Shown: positions 48,569-57,295 of the stretch, one piece after another
Position numbering within the stretch: the first letter of the stretch is position 1
Layout of the letters: every line of letters begins with the position of its first letter
Source of the DNA: Streptomyces sp.
GTDB taxonomy: Bacteria > Actinomycetota > Actinomycetes > Streptomycetales > Streptomycetaceae
Length of the DNA: 62,701 nt
Direction of reading: 5' to 3'
Assembly (NCBI RefSeq): GCF_019510245.1
Contig: NZ_JAEKKT010000146.1
Coordinates: 1 to 62,701, forward strand
Position numbers and translations under genes: made by a program
Notes under the pieces: generated by a model
Databases searched by the model: none
What the model saw: the letters and a program-made list of their open reading frames with translations, nothing else
What the model was told of the DNA's origin: nothing

Positions 48569-50074
48569 ATGCCGCTCACCCTCCGCACCCGCCCGTCACA
48601 GCGTGCCGCCCGACCGCTCCGGCACCGGCGGGCCGCCGCCCTCCTCGCCTCCGCCGTCACCGTCGCCCTCCTCGGCGCGAGCGCCCCGCCGGCCCCGCTC
48701 GGCCTCGGCGACCGGCTCTTCCCGTACCTCGGCAACCCGGGGTACGACGTGGCGTCGTACGACCTCTCCTTCACCTATCGGGGCAGCAACGACAAGCCGC
48801 TGCAGGCCGTGACCACCATCGACGCCTGGACCACCGCCGACCTGGAACGCCTCAACCTCGACTTCGCACACGGCAAGGTCGAGTCCGTCGAGGTCGACGG
48901 CCGGCCGGCCGCCTTCGCGGCCGCCGGAGAGGACCTGGTCGTCACGCCGGACAGGCCGCTGCGGCGGGGCGACTGGACGCGGATCACGGTGAAGCACACC
49001 AGTGACCCGGTCTCCGCCAAGGGCCAGGACGGCGGGTGGGTGCGCACCACCGACGGCCTCGCCATGGCCAACCAGGCCGACGCCGCCCACCTGGTCTTCC
49101 CGTGCAACGACCACCCGTCCGACAAGGCGATGTTCACCTTCCACGTCACCGCCCCGAACGGCTACACCGTCGTCGCCAACGGCCTGCCCACCGACTCCGC
49201 CCGGGTCGGCGGCCAGACCACCTGGACCTACCGCACCCAGCACCCCATGGCCACCGAGCTGGCCCAGGTCTCCATCGGCCGCTCCGCCGTGCTGCACCGC
49301 ACCGGACCGCACGGCCTGCCCGTCCGGGACGTCGTCCCGAGCGCCGACGCCAAGAAGCTCGAACCCTGGCTGGCCAAGACCCCGGACCAGATCGCCTGGC
49401 TGGAGAGCAAGGTCGGGACGTACCCGTTCGAGACCTACGGCGTGCTCATGGCACAGGCGTCCACCGGGTTCGAGCTGGAGACCCAGACCCTCTCCCTCTT
49501 CGAGAAGAACCTCTTCACCGAGCCCGCGTACCCCAAGTGGTACATCGAGTCGGTCATGGTGCACGAGCTGTCCCACCAGTGGTTCGGCGACAGCGTCAGC
49601 CCCCGCGTCTGGTCCGACGTCTGGCTGAACGAGGGCCACGCCACCTGGTACGAGGAGCTGTACGCCGAGGAGAAGGGCCACCAGCCCATGATCGACCGCA
49701 TGAAGGCCGCGTACGGCGCCTCCGACCGCTGGCGCGCCGCCGGCGGACCGCCCGCCCTGCCCAAGGCGCCCGAGCCCGGCCAGAAGATCAGCATCTTCCG
49801 CCCCAACATCTACGACGGCGCCGCCCTCGCCCTCTACGCCCTGCGCCAGGAGATCGGCAAGCCCGCCTTCGAGCGCCTGGAGCGGATCTGGGTCCAGCGG
49901 CACAGGGACGCCACCGCCACCACCGCCGACTTCGTCCGCCTCGCCTCCGCGGTCGCGGGCCGCGACCTGACCGGCTTCTTCGACGCCTGGCTGTACGGCG
50001 AGAAGACCCCGCCGATGCCCGGCCACCCGGACTGGAAGCAGGTCGCGGCCCCGAAGAAGCAGACCAAGAAGTGA
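48569..50074 (+). CDS. Secreted M1-family zinc metallopeptidase
   Basis: This aminopeptidase-N-like enzyme has 501 residues. A twin-Arg-free signal segment (AAALLASAVTVALLGASAP) spans about residues 23-41. The zinc site is HELSHQWFG starting near residue 332, with the third ligand in WLNEGHATWYEE about 22 residues on. The length fits the short secreted M1 type without the C-terminal helical domain. The ATG at 48569 has only a weak GGTGG site. It lies 69 bases after rshA on the same strand but is probably a separate unit. Confidence 0.9.
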   Translation: MPLTLRTRPSQRAARPLRHRRAAALLASAVTVALLGASAPPAPLGLGDRLFPYLGNPGYDVASYDLSFTYRGSNDKPLQAVTTIDAWTTADLERLNLDFAHGKVESVEVDGRPAAFAAAGEDLVVTPDRPLRRGDWTRITVKHTSDPVSAKGQDGGWVRTTDGLAMANQADAAHLVFPCNDHPSDKAMFTFHVTAPNGYTVVANGLPTDSARVGGQTTWTYRTQHPMATELAQVSIGRSAVLHRTGPHGLPVRDVVPSADAKKLEPWLAKTPDQIAWLESKVGTYPFETYGVLMAQASTGFELETQTLSLFEKNLFTEPAYPKWYIESVMVHELSHQWFGDSVSPRVWSDVWLNEGHATWYEELYAEEKGHQPMIDRMKAAYGASDRWRAAGGPPALPKAPEPGQKISIFRPNIYDGAALALYALRQEIGKPAFERLERIWVQRHRDATATTADFVRLASAVAGRDLTGFFDAWLYGEKTPPMPGHPDWKQVAAPKKQTKK

Positions 50075-50281
50075 CGGCACGGCGGCCCCCGGAATAACAC
50101 GGTGCCGGGACGGGGCGTACCGTGCGACCATCGTGGGGCCGGCACAGGCCGGCACCGCCGGCCACAGGCCGGCTCGGGCCGGCTCAGGTCGCACGGTACG
50201 GGTCGCGGGGAATCTCCCGGGGTACTCGTACGTTGAGAAGTCGAAGGCCGGCTTCGGCACTCCCATCGACGTAAGGACCCA

Positions 50282-51775
50282 ATGACCTCCTCTTCTTCCC
50301 CTTCCCAGGACACCAGGCGCCTCGCGCAGGACTACCCCGACGGTCTTCGGGCCGATGCCCTGATGGAAGAGGACGTCGCCTGGAGCCACGAGATCGACGG
50401 AGACCGGGACGGCGACCAGTTCGACCGCTCCGAGCGTGCGGCCCTGCGCCGTGTCGTGGGCCTCTCCACCGAGCTCGAGGACGTCACCGAGGTCGAGTAC
50501 CGGCAGCTCCGCCTGGAGCGGGTCGTGCTGGTCGGGGTGTGGACCTCGGGCACCATGCAGGACGCGGACAACTCCCTCGCGGAGCTGGCCGCCCTCGCCG
50601 AGACCGCGGGCGCGCTCGTCCTCGACGGCGTCATCCAGCGCCGCGACAAGCCCGACGCGGCCACCTACATCGGCTCCGGCAAGGCCCTGGAGCTCCGCGA
50701 CGTCGTCGTCGAGACGGGCGCGGACACCGTCATCTGCGACGGTGAGCTCAGCCCGGGCCAGCTGATCCAGCTGGAGGACGTCGTCAAGGTCAAGGTCATC
50801 GACCGGACCGCCCTGATCCTGGACATCTTCGCCCAGCATGCCAAGTCCCGCGAGGGCAAGGCGCAGGTCTCGCTCGCGCAGATGCAGTACATGCTGCCGA
50901 GGCTGCGAGGCTGGGGTCAGTCGCTGTCCCGCCAGATGGGCGGCGGCAAGGGCGGCGGCCTCGCCACCCGCGGTCCCGGTGAGACCAAGATCGAGACGGA
51001 CCGGCGGCGGATCCGCGAGAAGATGGCGAAGATGCGCCGGGAGATCGCGGAGATGAAGACCGGCCGCGAGATCAAGCGCCAGGAGCGCCGCCGCAACAAG
51101 GTGCCGTCCGTCGCCATCGCGGGCTACACCAACGCCGGCAAGTCCTCCCTGCTCAACCGCCTCACCGGCGCCGGTGTCCTGGTCGAGAACGCCCTGTTCG
51201 CGACCCTGGACCCGACCGTCCGCCGCGCGGAGACGCCCAGCGGCCGGCTCTACACCCTCGCGGACACCGTCGGCTTCGTCCGTCACCTGCCCCACCACCT
51301 GGTCGAGGCGTTCCGCTCCACCATGGAGGAGGTCGGCGACTCCGACCTGATCCTCCACGTGGTCGACGGCGCGCACCCGGCCCCGGAGGAGCAGCTGGCC
51401 GCGGTACGCGAGGTGATCAGGGACGTCGGCGCCACCGACGTACCCGAGATCGTCGTGATCAACAAGGCCGACGCGGCCGACCCGCTGGTCCTCCAGCGCC
51501 TGCTGCGCAACGAGAAGCGCTCGCTCGCGGTCTCGGCCCGCACCGGCCAGGGCATCCAGGAACTCCTCGCCCTGATCGACAACGAGCTGCCCCGCCCGTC
51601 GGTCGAGATCGAGGCCCTGGTCCCGTACACCCACGGCAAGCTGGTCGCCCGCGCCCACAACGAGGGCGAGGTCCTCTCGGAGGAGCACACCGCCGAGGGC
51701 ACCCTCCTCAAGGTCCGCGTCCACGAGGAACTGGCGGCGGAACTCGCGCCGTACGTCCCGGCTCCGGCCGCGTGA
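50282..51775 (+). CDS. hflX: Ribosome-associated GTPase HflX
   Basis: HflX splits or rescues stalled 70S ribosomes during stress. The 497-residue protein has the HflX N-terminal domain (AALAETAGALVLDGVIQRRD; IGSGKALELRDVV), the Gly-rich linker GGGKGGGLATRGPGE near residues 220-234, then the G domain. G1 is GYTNAGKSS (281-289), G3 DTVGFVRHLPHHLVEAFRST and G4 NKAD. A strong terminator follows at 51784-51828. Confidence 0.95.
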   Translation: MTSSSSPSQDTRRLAQDYPDGLRADALMEEDVAWSHEIDGDRDGDQFDRSERAALRRVVGLSTELEDVTEVEYRQLRLERVVLVGVWTSGTMQDADNSLAELAALAETAGALVLDGVIQRRDKPDAATYIGSGKALELRDVVVETGADTVICDGELSPGQLIQLEDVVKVKVIDRTALILDIFAQHAKSREGKAQVSLAQMQYMLPRLRGWGQSLSRQMGGGKGGGLATRGPGETKIETDRRRIREKMAKMRREIAEMKTGREIKRQERRRNKVPSVAIAGYTNAGKSSLLNRLTGAGVLVENALFATLDPTVRRAETPSGRLYTLADTVGFVRHLPHHLVEAFRSTMEEVGDSDLILHVVDGAHPAPEEQLAAVREVIRDVGATDVPEIVVINKADAADPLVLQRLLRNEKRSLAVSARTGQGIQELLALIDNELPRPSVEIEALVPYTHGKLVARAHNEGEVLSEEHTAEGTLLKVRVHEELAAELAPYVPAPAA

Positions 51776-51783
51776 CAGTTCGT

Positions 51784-51828
51784 AAGCGAACGGGCCGCTC
51801 CCTTTTCAGGGGGCGGCCCGTTCGCTTT
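51784..51828 (+). terminator. Terminator of hflX
   Basis: AAGCGAACGGGCCGC (51784-51798) pairs perfectly with GCGGCCCGTTCGCTT (51813-51827), with TCCCTTTTCAGGGG in the loop region. It may serve both hflX and the convergent protease gene. Confidence 0.9.
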
Positions 51829-51832
51829 CCTG

Positions 51833-51862
51833 GGGGCGCGGGGAACAACTGCGCGATCAGCC
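51833..51862 (+). repeat. Dispersed Streptomyces intergenic repeat, copy 2
   Basis: GGGGCGCGGGGAACAACTGC followed by GCGATCAGCC matches copy 1 at 45108-45134, with three inserted bases and one change. It lacks the hairpin partner arm found in copy 1 and lies directly after the hflX terminator. Confidence 0.72.
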
Positions 51863-51926
51863 ATGACGGCGAGTCAGTCGCCGGCGCACCAGGTGCACCA
51901 CGGCGCGAAGGCGACACCCACCTTCC

Positions 51927-53150
51927 TCACTGATCGGCGAACTCCTTGCTGACCCCCTCGTAAACCCCCTTGGCCACGTCCCCGAACCGCGGCCCCGCCA
52001 GCCACCCCGAACTGACCGGCCCGATCGACGTGTTGGACACCAGCGCCGGCTTGCCGTCGGCACCCGTCTCCACCCAGCCGCCCCCGGACGCCCCGCCGGT
52101 CATCGTGCACCCGATCCGGTACATCGTCGGCGCCGCCGCGTCCACCGACAGCCGCCCGGGCCTGCCGGCGCACTGGTACAACAGCGACCCGTCGTAAGGC
52201 TTCGCCGCCGGATACCCGGTGGCGGTCATCTTCGACACCTTCGGCACCGCAGGAGCGTCGAAGTTCACCGGCAACGCCGAACCGACCGTCTCCTCGAGCG
52301 ACTTGCCACCACTGCCCTGCTCGGGCGTCACATGGATCACGGCGTAGTCGTACGACGCCCCCTGGCCGCCCGTCTCACCGCCCTGGTCGATCCACTGCTG
52401 CGAGGTCTGCGCCCCGTCGCCCCACCAGACGCCGTACGGTGCGACCTCCGCACGGGTCGCCGCCGCCAGCGCCGAACCGGTCAGCCCCTTGTCGTTGTAC
52501 GACGGCACGAACGCGATGTTGCGGTACCAGCCGCCGTTCCTGCCGGCGTGCACGCAGTGCCCCGCCGTCCACACCAGGTTGGACTTGCCCGGGTGCGCCG
52601 GGTCCTCGACGATCGTCGCCGAGCAGACCATCGTGCCCTCGGGGGAGTCGAAGAAGACCTTCCCGGCCGTGGCCGCGCTCGCGTGGTACGCCGGCCGCAC
52701 CGCCGTAGCCTGGACCGGTTGCGGCGTCGGGTCGGTGACCCCCTGGTCACCGGAGAGGTCGTTGTCGTCGACGCCCTTGTCCTTGTCGGGGTCGTCGGCG
52801 TCCCGCATCCGGTCCGGGTTCCACAGGCCCTTGATGATGGGGTTGATGAAGTCGTTGGCCTCGCGCAGCCAGTCGTCCTTGTCCCAGTTCTTCCAGGCGC
52901 CGTGCTTCCACTTGTCGATGTCGATCCCGTGCTCTTTGAGCCTGTTCCTGATGTCGTCCGGGATCCTGATCTTGCCGTCACCGGTGTCGGCCGTGGCGGA
53001 CGCGGACGCCGGGCCGCCGGCGTTGTCGTCCCCGGAGCCGCTGCAGGCGGTGGCGGTCAGCGCCAGCGCCGAGGCGAGGGCGACGGCCGCCACCGCACGC
53101 GGCGCGCCCCCTCCACCTGGCAGGGCGAACGACGGCCGGATGGATCGCAT
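51927..53150 (-). CDS. Trypsin-like serine protease lipoprotein
   Basis: This exported protein has 407 residues. The signal peptide ends in the lipobox L-T-A-T-A-C with Cys36. Residues about 55-150 are an Asp/Lys/Asn/Trp-rich domain (DKWKHGAWKNWDKDDWLREA). The S1-type protease domain follows with His in WTAGHC, Asp in YDYAVIHV and Ser in TGGASGGGW. Cys pairs are available for a disulfide. The ATG at 53150 starts a basic MRSIRPS segment. It should be anchored on the outer face of the membrane. Target unknown. Confidence 0.88.
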   Translation of the reverse strand: MRSIRPSFALPGGGGAPRAVAAVALASALALTATACSGSGDDNAGGPASASATADTGDGKIRIPDDIRNRLKEHGIDIDKWKHGAWKNWDKDDWLREANDFINPIIKGLWNPDRMRDADDPDKDKGVDDNDLSGDQGVTDPTPQPVQATAVRPAYHASAATAGKVFFDSPEGTMVCSATIVEDPAHPGKSNLVWTAGHCVHAGRNGGWYRNIAFVPSYNDKGLTGSALAAATRAEVAPYGVWWGDGAQTSQQWIDQGGETGGQGASYDYAVIHVTPEQGSGGKSLEETVGSALPVNFDAPAVPKVSKMTATGYPAAKPYDGSLLYQCAGRPGRLSVDAAAPTMYRIGCTMTGGASGGGWVETGADGKPALVSNTSIGPVSSGWLAGPRFGDVAKGVYEGVSKEFADQ

Positions 53151-53464
53151 GGTGGTGACTCCCCCTGTTGCTGAAGAACTTCAGCGCCACACACTATGCG
53201 CTCGCTGTGCGGCGCTCCCGATGGATGGGCAACGGTTCTGCTACGGCCCCCACCAGCGGGGCGACCCCGGTTCGCAGGTGGGATCGACGCGTCGCAGGTG
53301 ACCGGTGTCGTCGCGAGTGCGCGTTCCAGCGGCTCTCGGCAATGATCTTGAGACGACCCGTAACCCGCTGGGCGGTCCGCGGTTGGTAGCGGTGGGGGTC
53401 CGGCTGCCTGTGCCCGGTGCCCGCCGATCAACTCGCCTCTGGACAGCGGGGAGGACAGCGAGCC
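53151..53464. other. Divergent spacer before the siderophore-type genes
   Basis: This 314-base region lies between the protease (minus) and the aminotransferase (plus). I looked for an iron box of the type TTAGGTTAGGCTAACCTAA, common before Streptomyces siderophore operons, and did not find one. No gene is supported. Confidence 0.45.
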
Positions 53465-54979
53465 GTGGCCGTGACGGAACCGGTGACCGGTGAGACCTTC
53501 GGGGGAGCGCGCGCGGCACAGGAGGGGATCCTGAGGCGTCAGTCGGCGCGTGAGTCGCGGGCACGCACCTACGCGCGCGCCCTGCCCATCGTGCCGGTGC
53601 GGGCCCGCGGCCTGACCATCGAGGGCGCCGACGGACGCCGCTACCTGGACTGCCTCTCCGGCGCCGGCACCCTCGCCCTCGGCCACAACCACCCCGTCGT
53701 GCTGGAAGCGGTCCGCAAGGTCCTCGACTCCGGTGCCCCACTCTCCGTCCTCGACCTGGCGACCCCCGTCAAGGACGCCTTCATCACCGAACTGTTCCGG
53801 ACCCTGCCGCCCGGCCTCGCCGACCGCGCCCGCGTCCAGTTCTGCGGGCCCGCCGGCACGGACGCCGTCGAGGCCGCCTTCAAACTCGTCCGGGCCGCGA
53901 CCGGCCGCACCGGCATCCTCGCTTTCACCGGCGCCTACCACGGGATGACCACCGGCGCCCTGGCCGCCTCCGGCGGAGCCGGCGACGTCCGCGTCGCCCG
54001 GCTGCCCTATCCCCAGGACTACCGCTGCCCGTTCGGCGTCGGCGGCCCCCGCGGCGCCGAACTCGCCGCCCGCTGGACCGAGACCGTCCTCGACGACCCC
54101 AAGTCCGGCGTCCCCCTCCCGGCCGGCATGATCCTCGAACCCGTCCAGGGCGAGGGCGGGGTGATCCCCGCGCCGGACGACTGGCTCCGCCGGATGCGCC
54201 GGCTCACCGCCGACCGTGCCATCCCCCTGATCGCCGACGAGATCCAGACCGGGGTGGGCAGGACCGGCGCCTTCTGGGCCGTCGAACACAGCGGCGTCAC
54301 CCCCGACGTGATGGTCCTCTCCAAGGCCATCGGCGGCAGCCTTCCCCTCGCCGTCGTCGTCTACCGCGACGACCTCGACGTCTGGGAGCCCGGAGCCCAC
54401 GCCGGCACCTTCCGCGGCAACCAGCTCGCCATGGCCGCCGGCACCGCCACCCTCGCCCACGTCCGCGAGAACGCCCTCGCCGAACGAGCGGGCGTGCTCG
54501 GCGCCCGGATGCTCGCCCAGCTGCGCCGGCTCCAGGACGACTTCGCGTGCGTGGGAGACGTGCGGGGGCGCGGCCTGATGATCGGGATGGAACTGGTGGA
54601 CCCGGAGCGGGAAGAGCCCACGGGAGAGGCGGAGGACCACGAGAGTCGGGCGAGCGCCCACGGGGGCGGTGACGCGATCGCCGCGCGGGACGCCGCGGCG
54701 AACGGGTGGGACGGTGACCTCCGGCCCGGGCCGCGTCCCGCCGCTCCGGAACTGGCCTCGGCCGTGCAGCGCGCCTGCCTGGAACGGGGCCTGATCGTCG
54801 AACTCGGCGGCCGCCACGCCGGCGTCGTACGACTGCTGCCGCCACTGACCATCACCGACGAACAGGCCGCCGCCGTACTGGACCGCCTCGCCGATGCCGT
54901 GACCGCCGTGGCCCGCGACCCGGCCGCCCACGGCGTCCGGCCCCGACGAGACGAGGGCCGCAACGAACCGGACGGCTGA
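53465..54979 (+). CDS. Class III PLP aminotransferase (diaminobutyrate-2-oxoglutarate type)
   Basis: This fold-type I aminotransferase has 504 residues. Features are LSGAGTLALGHNHPVVLEA near residue 65, FTGAYHGMT near 155, EPVQGEGGV near 223, ADEIQTGVGRTG near 257 and the PLP-binding Lys287 (LSKAIGG). An Asp/Glu/Ala-rich insertion of about 45 residues (about 380-425) is unusual. Diaminobutyrate aminotransferases feed polyamine-type siderophores, which fits the IucA/IucC gene downstream, but no decarboxylase gene accompanies it. GTG 53465 or 53471 may be the start; GGAGG lies upstream. Confidence 0.87.
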   Translation: MAVTEPVTGETFGGARAAQEGILRRQSARESRARTYARALPIVPVRARGLTIEGADGRRYLDCLSGAGTLALGHNHPVVLEAVRKVLDSGAPLSVLDLATPVKDAFITELFRTLPPGLADRARVQFCGPAGTDAVEAAFKLVRAATGRTGILAFTGAYHGMTTGALAASGGAGDVRVARLPYPQDYRCPFGVGGPRGAELAARWTETVLDDPKSGVPLPAGMILEPVQGEGGVIPAPDDWLRRMRRLTADRAIPLIADEIQTGVGRTGAFWAVEHSGVTPDVMVLSKAIGGSLPLAVVVYRDDLDVWEPGAHAGTFRGNQLAMAAGTATLAHVRENALAERAGVLGARMLAQLRRLQDDFACVGDVRGRGLMIGMELVDPEREEPTGEAEDHESRASAHGGGDAIAARDAAANGWDGDLRPGPRPAAPELASAVQRACLERGLIVELGGRHAGVVRLLPPLTITDEQAAAVLDRLADAVTAVARDPAAHGVRPRRDEGRNEPDG

Positions 54980-55088
54980 CCCGCGTACCGGGAAGGCCCC
55001 GACCGGCCGGCGGCCCCGGCACGAACCCGCCGACCGAACCCTGCGGAGGAAACCCGTCACCGGGATCGCCCGGCGCGCCAGGGCCATT

Positions 55089-55157
55089 CGAACCGCCGTC
55101 GGGACCGCTCGAACCGCCGTCGGGGCCGCTCGGACGGCCGGTGCCGTCCGGACCGCT
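55089..55157 (+). repeat. Tandem 21-base repeat between aminotransferase and IucA/IucC genes
   Basis: Two nearly identical 21-base units (55089-55109 and 55110-55130) are followed by a degenerate third. They lie in the 292-base spacer 54980-55271, which has no gene I can support. Confidence 0.7.
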
Positions 55158-55271
55158 CGGATCATCCGTACTCCTCTCACCAGGACACTCACCAGTCGAC
55201 TCACCACCCGACCAGCCCGGTCGCCGGCACGCCGCCGAACACCGCACCGCCCGAGCCCCGAGGAACCCGCC

Positions 55272-57164
55272 TTGAACGCCACCCCCGCGCCCGACGACAA
55301 CGGAGACCAAGGCGCACAGGGACGCCCCCTTCCGCTCGCCGAGGCGGTCCCCCAGCAACGAGGCCGCACCTTTCCGACCGAGCGGCCACGCGACGACACG
55401 GGAGACCTGCTCGAGCACCCCGACCCGTACATCGCCGCCGAGGCCGCCGCCGTGGAGAACCTGCTCCGCTGCTGGGTACGCGAGACGAACCTGCCCACGC
55501 CCGACACCGGCACCCTCCGCATCCCGCTCCCCGGCAGCGGTACGGCCCTGGTCACCCCGGTCCGCCACTGGTCCCCGACCGGATGGCACCGCTTCGGCAC
55601 GCCCCGGCTGGCCGGCGCCCCCGACACCGCCCCACCCGTCGACGCCGTCACCCTCGCCGCCCTGCTCACCCGCGAGACGCCCACGGGGCCGGCGGACACC
55701 GCCGACCTCGTGGCCCGGGTCGCCGACTCCCTGCGCCGCACCGCCACCTTCATCGCGGACCGGCGCGCCCGCCCCGCCGACAGCCCCGACCGCTTCCTCG
55801 CCGCCGAGCAGGCGCTGCTCCTCGGGCACCCGCTGCACCCGACCCCGAAGAGCCGCGAGGGCCTGACCGAGTCCGAAGCCCGGCTCTACTCACCGGAGTT
55901 GCGCGGCTCCTTCCCCCTGCACTGGATCGCGGTCGCCTCCTCCCTGCTCGCCACCGACTCGGCCTGGACCGAGCGAGGCCGTCCCGTCCCCGCGCCGCAC
56001 CTCATGGAACGTCTGGCCGGCACGGGCCTGCCCCTGCCCGACGGCTGCGCCGCCGCCCTGCCCCTGCACCCCTGGCAGGTCCGCGAGATCGGGCACCGCC
56101 AGCAGACCGCCGCCCTCCTCGACGCCGGGCTCCTGCGCGACCTCGGACCGCTCGGCGCCTCCTGGTCTCCCACCTCCTCCGTGCGCACCGTCCACCGCAC
56201 CGGTGCCCCCGCCATGCTCAAGCTGTCCCTCGGCCTGCGCATCACCAACTCCCGCCGGGAGAACCTCCGCAAGGAACTCCATCGGGGTGTCGAGGTGCAC
56301 CGCCTGCTGCGTACCGGCCTCGCGAAGCAGTGGCAGGCCGCCCACCCCGGCTTCGACATCCTGCGCGACCCCGCCTGGCTGGCCGTCGACGGCCTGGACG
56401 GCCGGCCCGTACCCGGGCTCGACGTGGTGATCCGGCACAATCCGTTCACCCCCACCGACGACGTGTCCTGTGTCGCCGGACTGGTCACGCCCCGGCCTCT
56501 CGACGTCCCGGCGGCGAACGGCGGGCCCCGCCCGTACCGGTCCCGGCTGGCCAGGGTGGTCTCCCTGCTCGCCGAGCGCACCGGCCGGCCCGTGGGTGCC
56601 GTCAGCGCCGAGTGGTTCCTGCGCTACCTGGAGCAGGTCGTCCGCCCGATCCTCTGGCTGGACGGCGAGGCCGGCATCGCCCTGGAGGCGCACCAGCAGA
56701 ACACCCTCCTCCTGCTGGACGCCGACGGCTGGCCGGCCGGTGGGCGCTACCGCGACAACCAGGGCTACTACTTCCGCGAGTCCCGACGGGCCGAACTCGA
56801 CTCCAGGCTGCCCGGTGTCGGCGAGAACAGCGACACCTTCGTCTCCGACGAGGTCACCGACGAACGCTTCGCCTACTACCTCGGCATCAACAACGTGCTC
56901 GGCCTGATCGGCGCGTTCGGCTCCCAGCGGCTGGCCGACGAGCGCCTGCTGCTCGCGGCGTTCCGCCGTTTCCTCACCGACGCCGCCACCGGACCCGCCC
57001 GGCTGCGCAGCCCCCTGCCCGGCCGCCTGCTCGACTCACCCGTCCTGCGCTGCAAGGCCAACCTGCTGACTCGCCTGCACGGCCTCGACGAACTCCAGGG
57101 CCCGGTCGACACCCAGTCCGTCTACGTCACCATCGCCAACCCCCTCCACTCCGCGCCCTCCTGA
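55272..57164 (+). CDS. IucA/IucC-family NRPS-independent siderophore synthetase
   Basis: This synthetase of 630 residues joins a carboxylic acid such as citrate to an amine or hydroxylamine through an adenylated intermediate. Family motifs are present: LHPWQVREIGH near residue 270, SPTSSVRTVHR near 298, KLSLGLRITNSRRENLRKE near 317 and ALEAHQQNTLLLLD near 473. A FhuF-like C-terminal region includes KANLLTRLHGLDE. The start is TTG at 55272 with GAGGAA upstream; no better ATG or GTG is available nearby. Expected to act on the aminotransferase product. Confidence 0.92.
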   Translation: MNATPAPDDNGDQGAQGRPLPLAEAVPQQRGRTFPTERPRDDTGDLLEHPDPYIAAEAAAVENLLRCWVRETNLPTPDTGTLRIPLPGSGTALVTPVRHWSPTGWHRFGTPRLAGAPDTAPPVDAVTLAALLTRETPTGPADTADLVARVADSLRRTATFIADRRARPADSPDRFLAAEQALLLGHPLHPTPKSREGLTESEARLYSPELRGSFPLHWIAVASSLLATDSAWTERGRPVPAPHLMERLAGTGLPLPDGCAAALPLHPWQVREIGHRQQTAALLDAGLLRDLGPLGASWSPTSSVRTVHRTGAPAMLKLSLGLRITNSRRENLRKELHRGVEVHRLLRTGLAKQWQAAHPGFDILRDPAWLAVDGLDGRPVPGLDVVIRHNPFTPTDDVSCVAGLVTPRPLDVPAANGGPRPYRSRLARVVSLLAERTGRPVGAVSAEWFLRYLEQVVRPILWLDGEAGIALEAHQQNTLLLLDADGWPAGGRYRDNQGYYFRESRRAELDSRLPGVGENSDTFVSDEVTDERFAYYLGINNVLGLIGAFGSQRLADERLLLAAFRRFLTDAATGPARLRSPLPGRLLDSPVLRCKANLLTRLHGLDELQGPVDTQSVYVTIANPLHSAPS

Positions 57165-57263
57165 CCTCACCGACACCGCTTCCGGCCCTTGTGCGCCGCC
57201 CATCGCCGACCGACCGCATCGACCGAGCCGTATTCACCTCCCTTCATCCACCGACCGAGGAAC

Positions 57264-57284
57264 ATGACCCACCTCGTCTCCTGA
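57264..57284 (+). CDS. Possible six-codon upstream frame before the GNAT gene
   Basis: ATG at 57264, preceded by GAGGAA, codes for M-T-H-L-V-S and stops at 57284, twelve bases before the GNAT start. It could influence translation of the GNAT gene. Evidence is only the ribosome site and position. Confidence 0.3.
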   Translation: MTHLVS

Positions 57285-57295
57285 CAGGAGCGCAC

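Noticed and set aside
55000..55271. Separate small gene between the aminotransferase and IucA/IucC genes
   Set aside because: Frames are dominated by the 21-base repeat and no ribosome site precedes a start.
53057..55753. Long antisense frame across the aminotransferase and spacer
   Set aside because: It crosses intergenic repeats and two real genes and has no recognisable domain.
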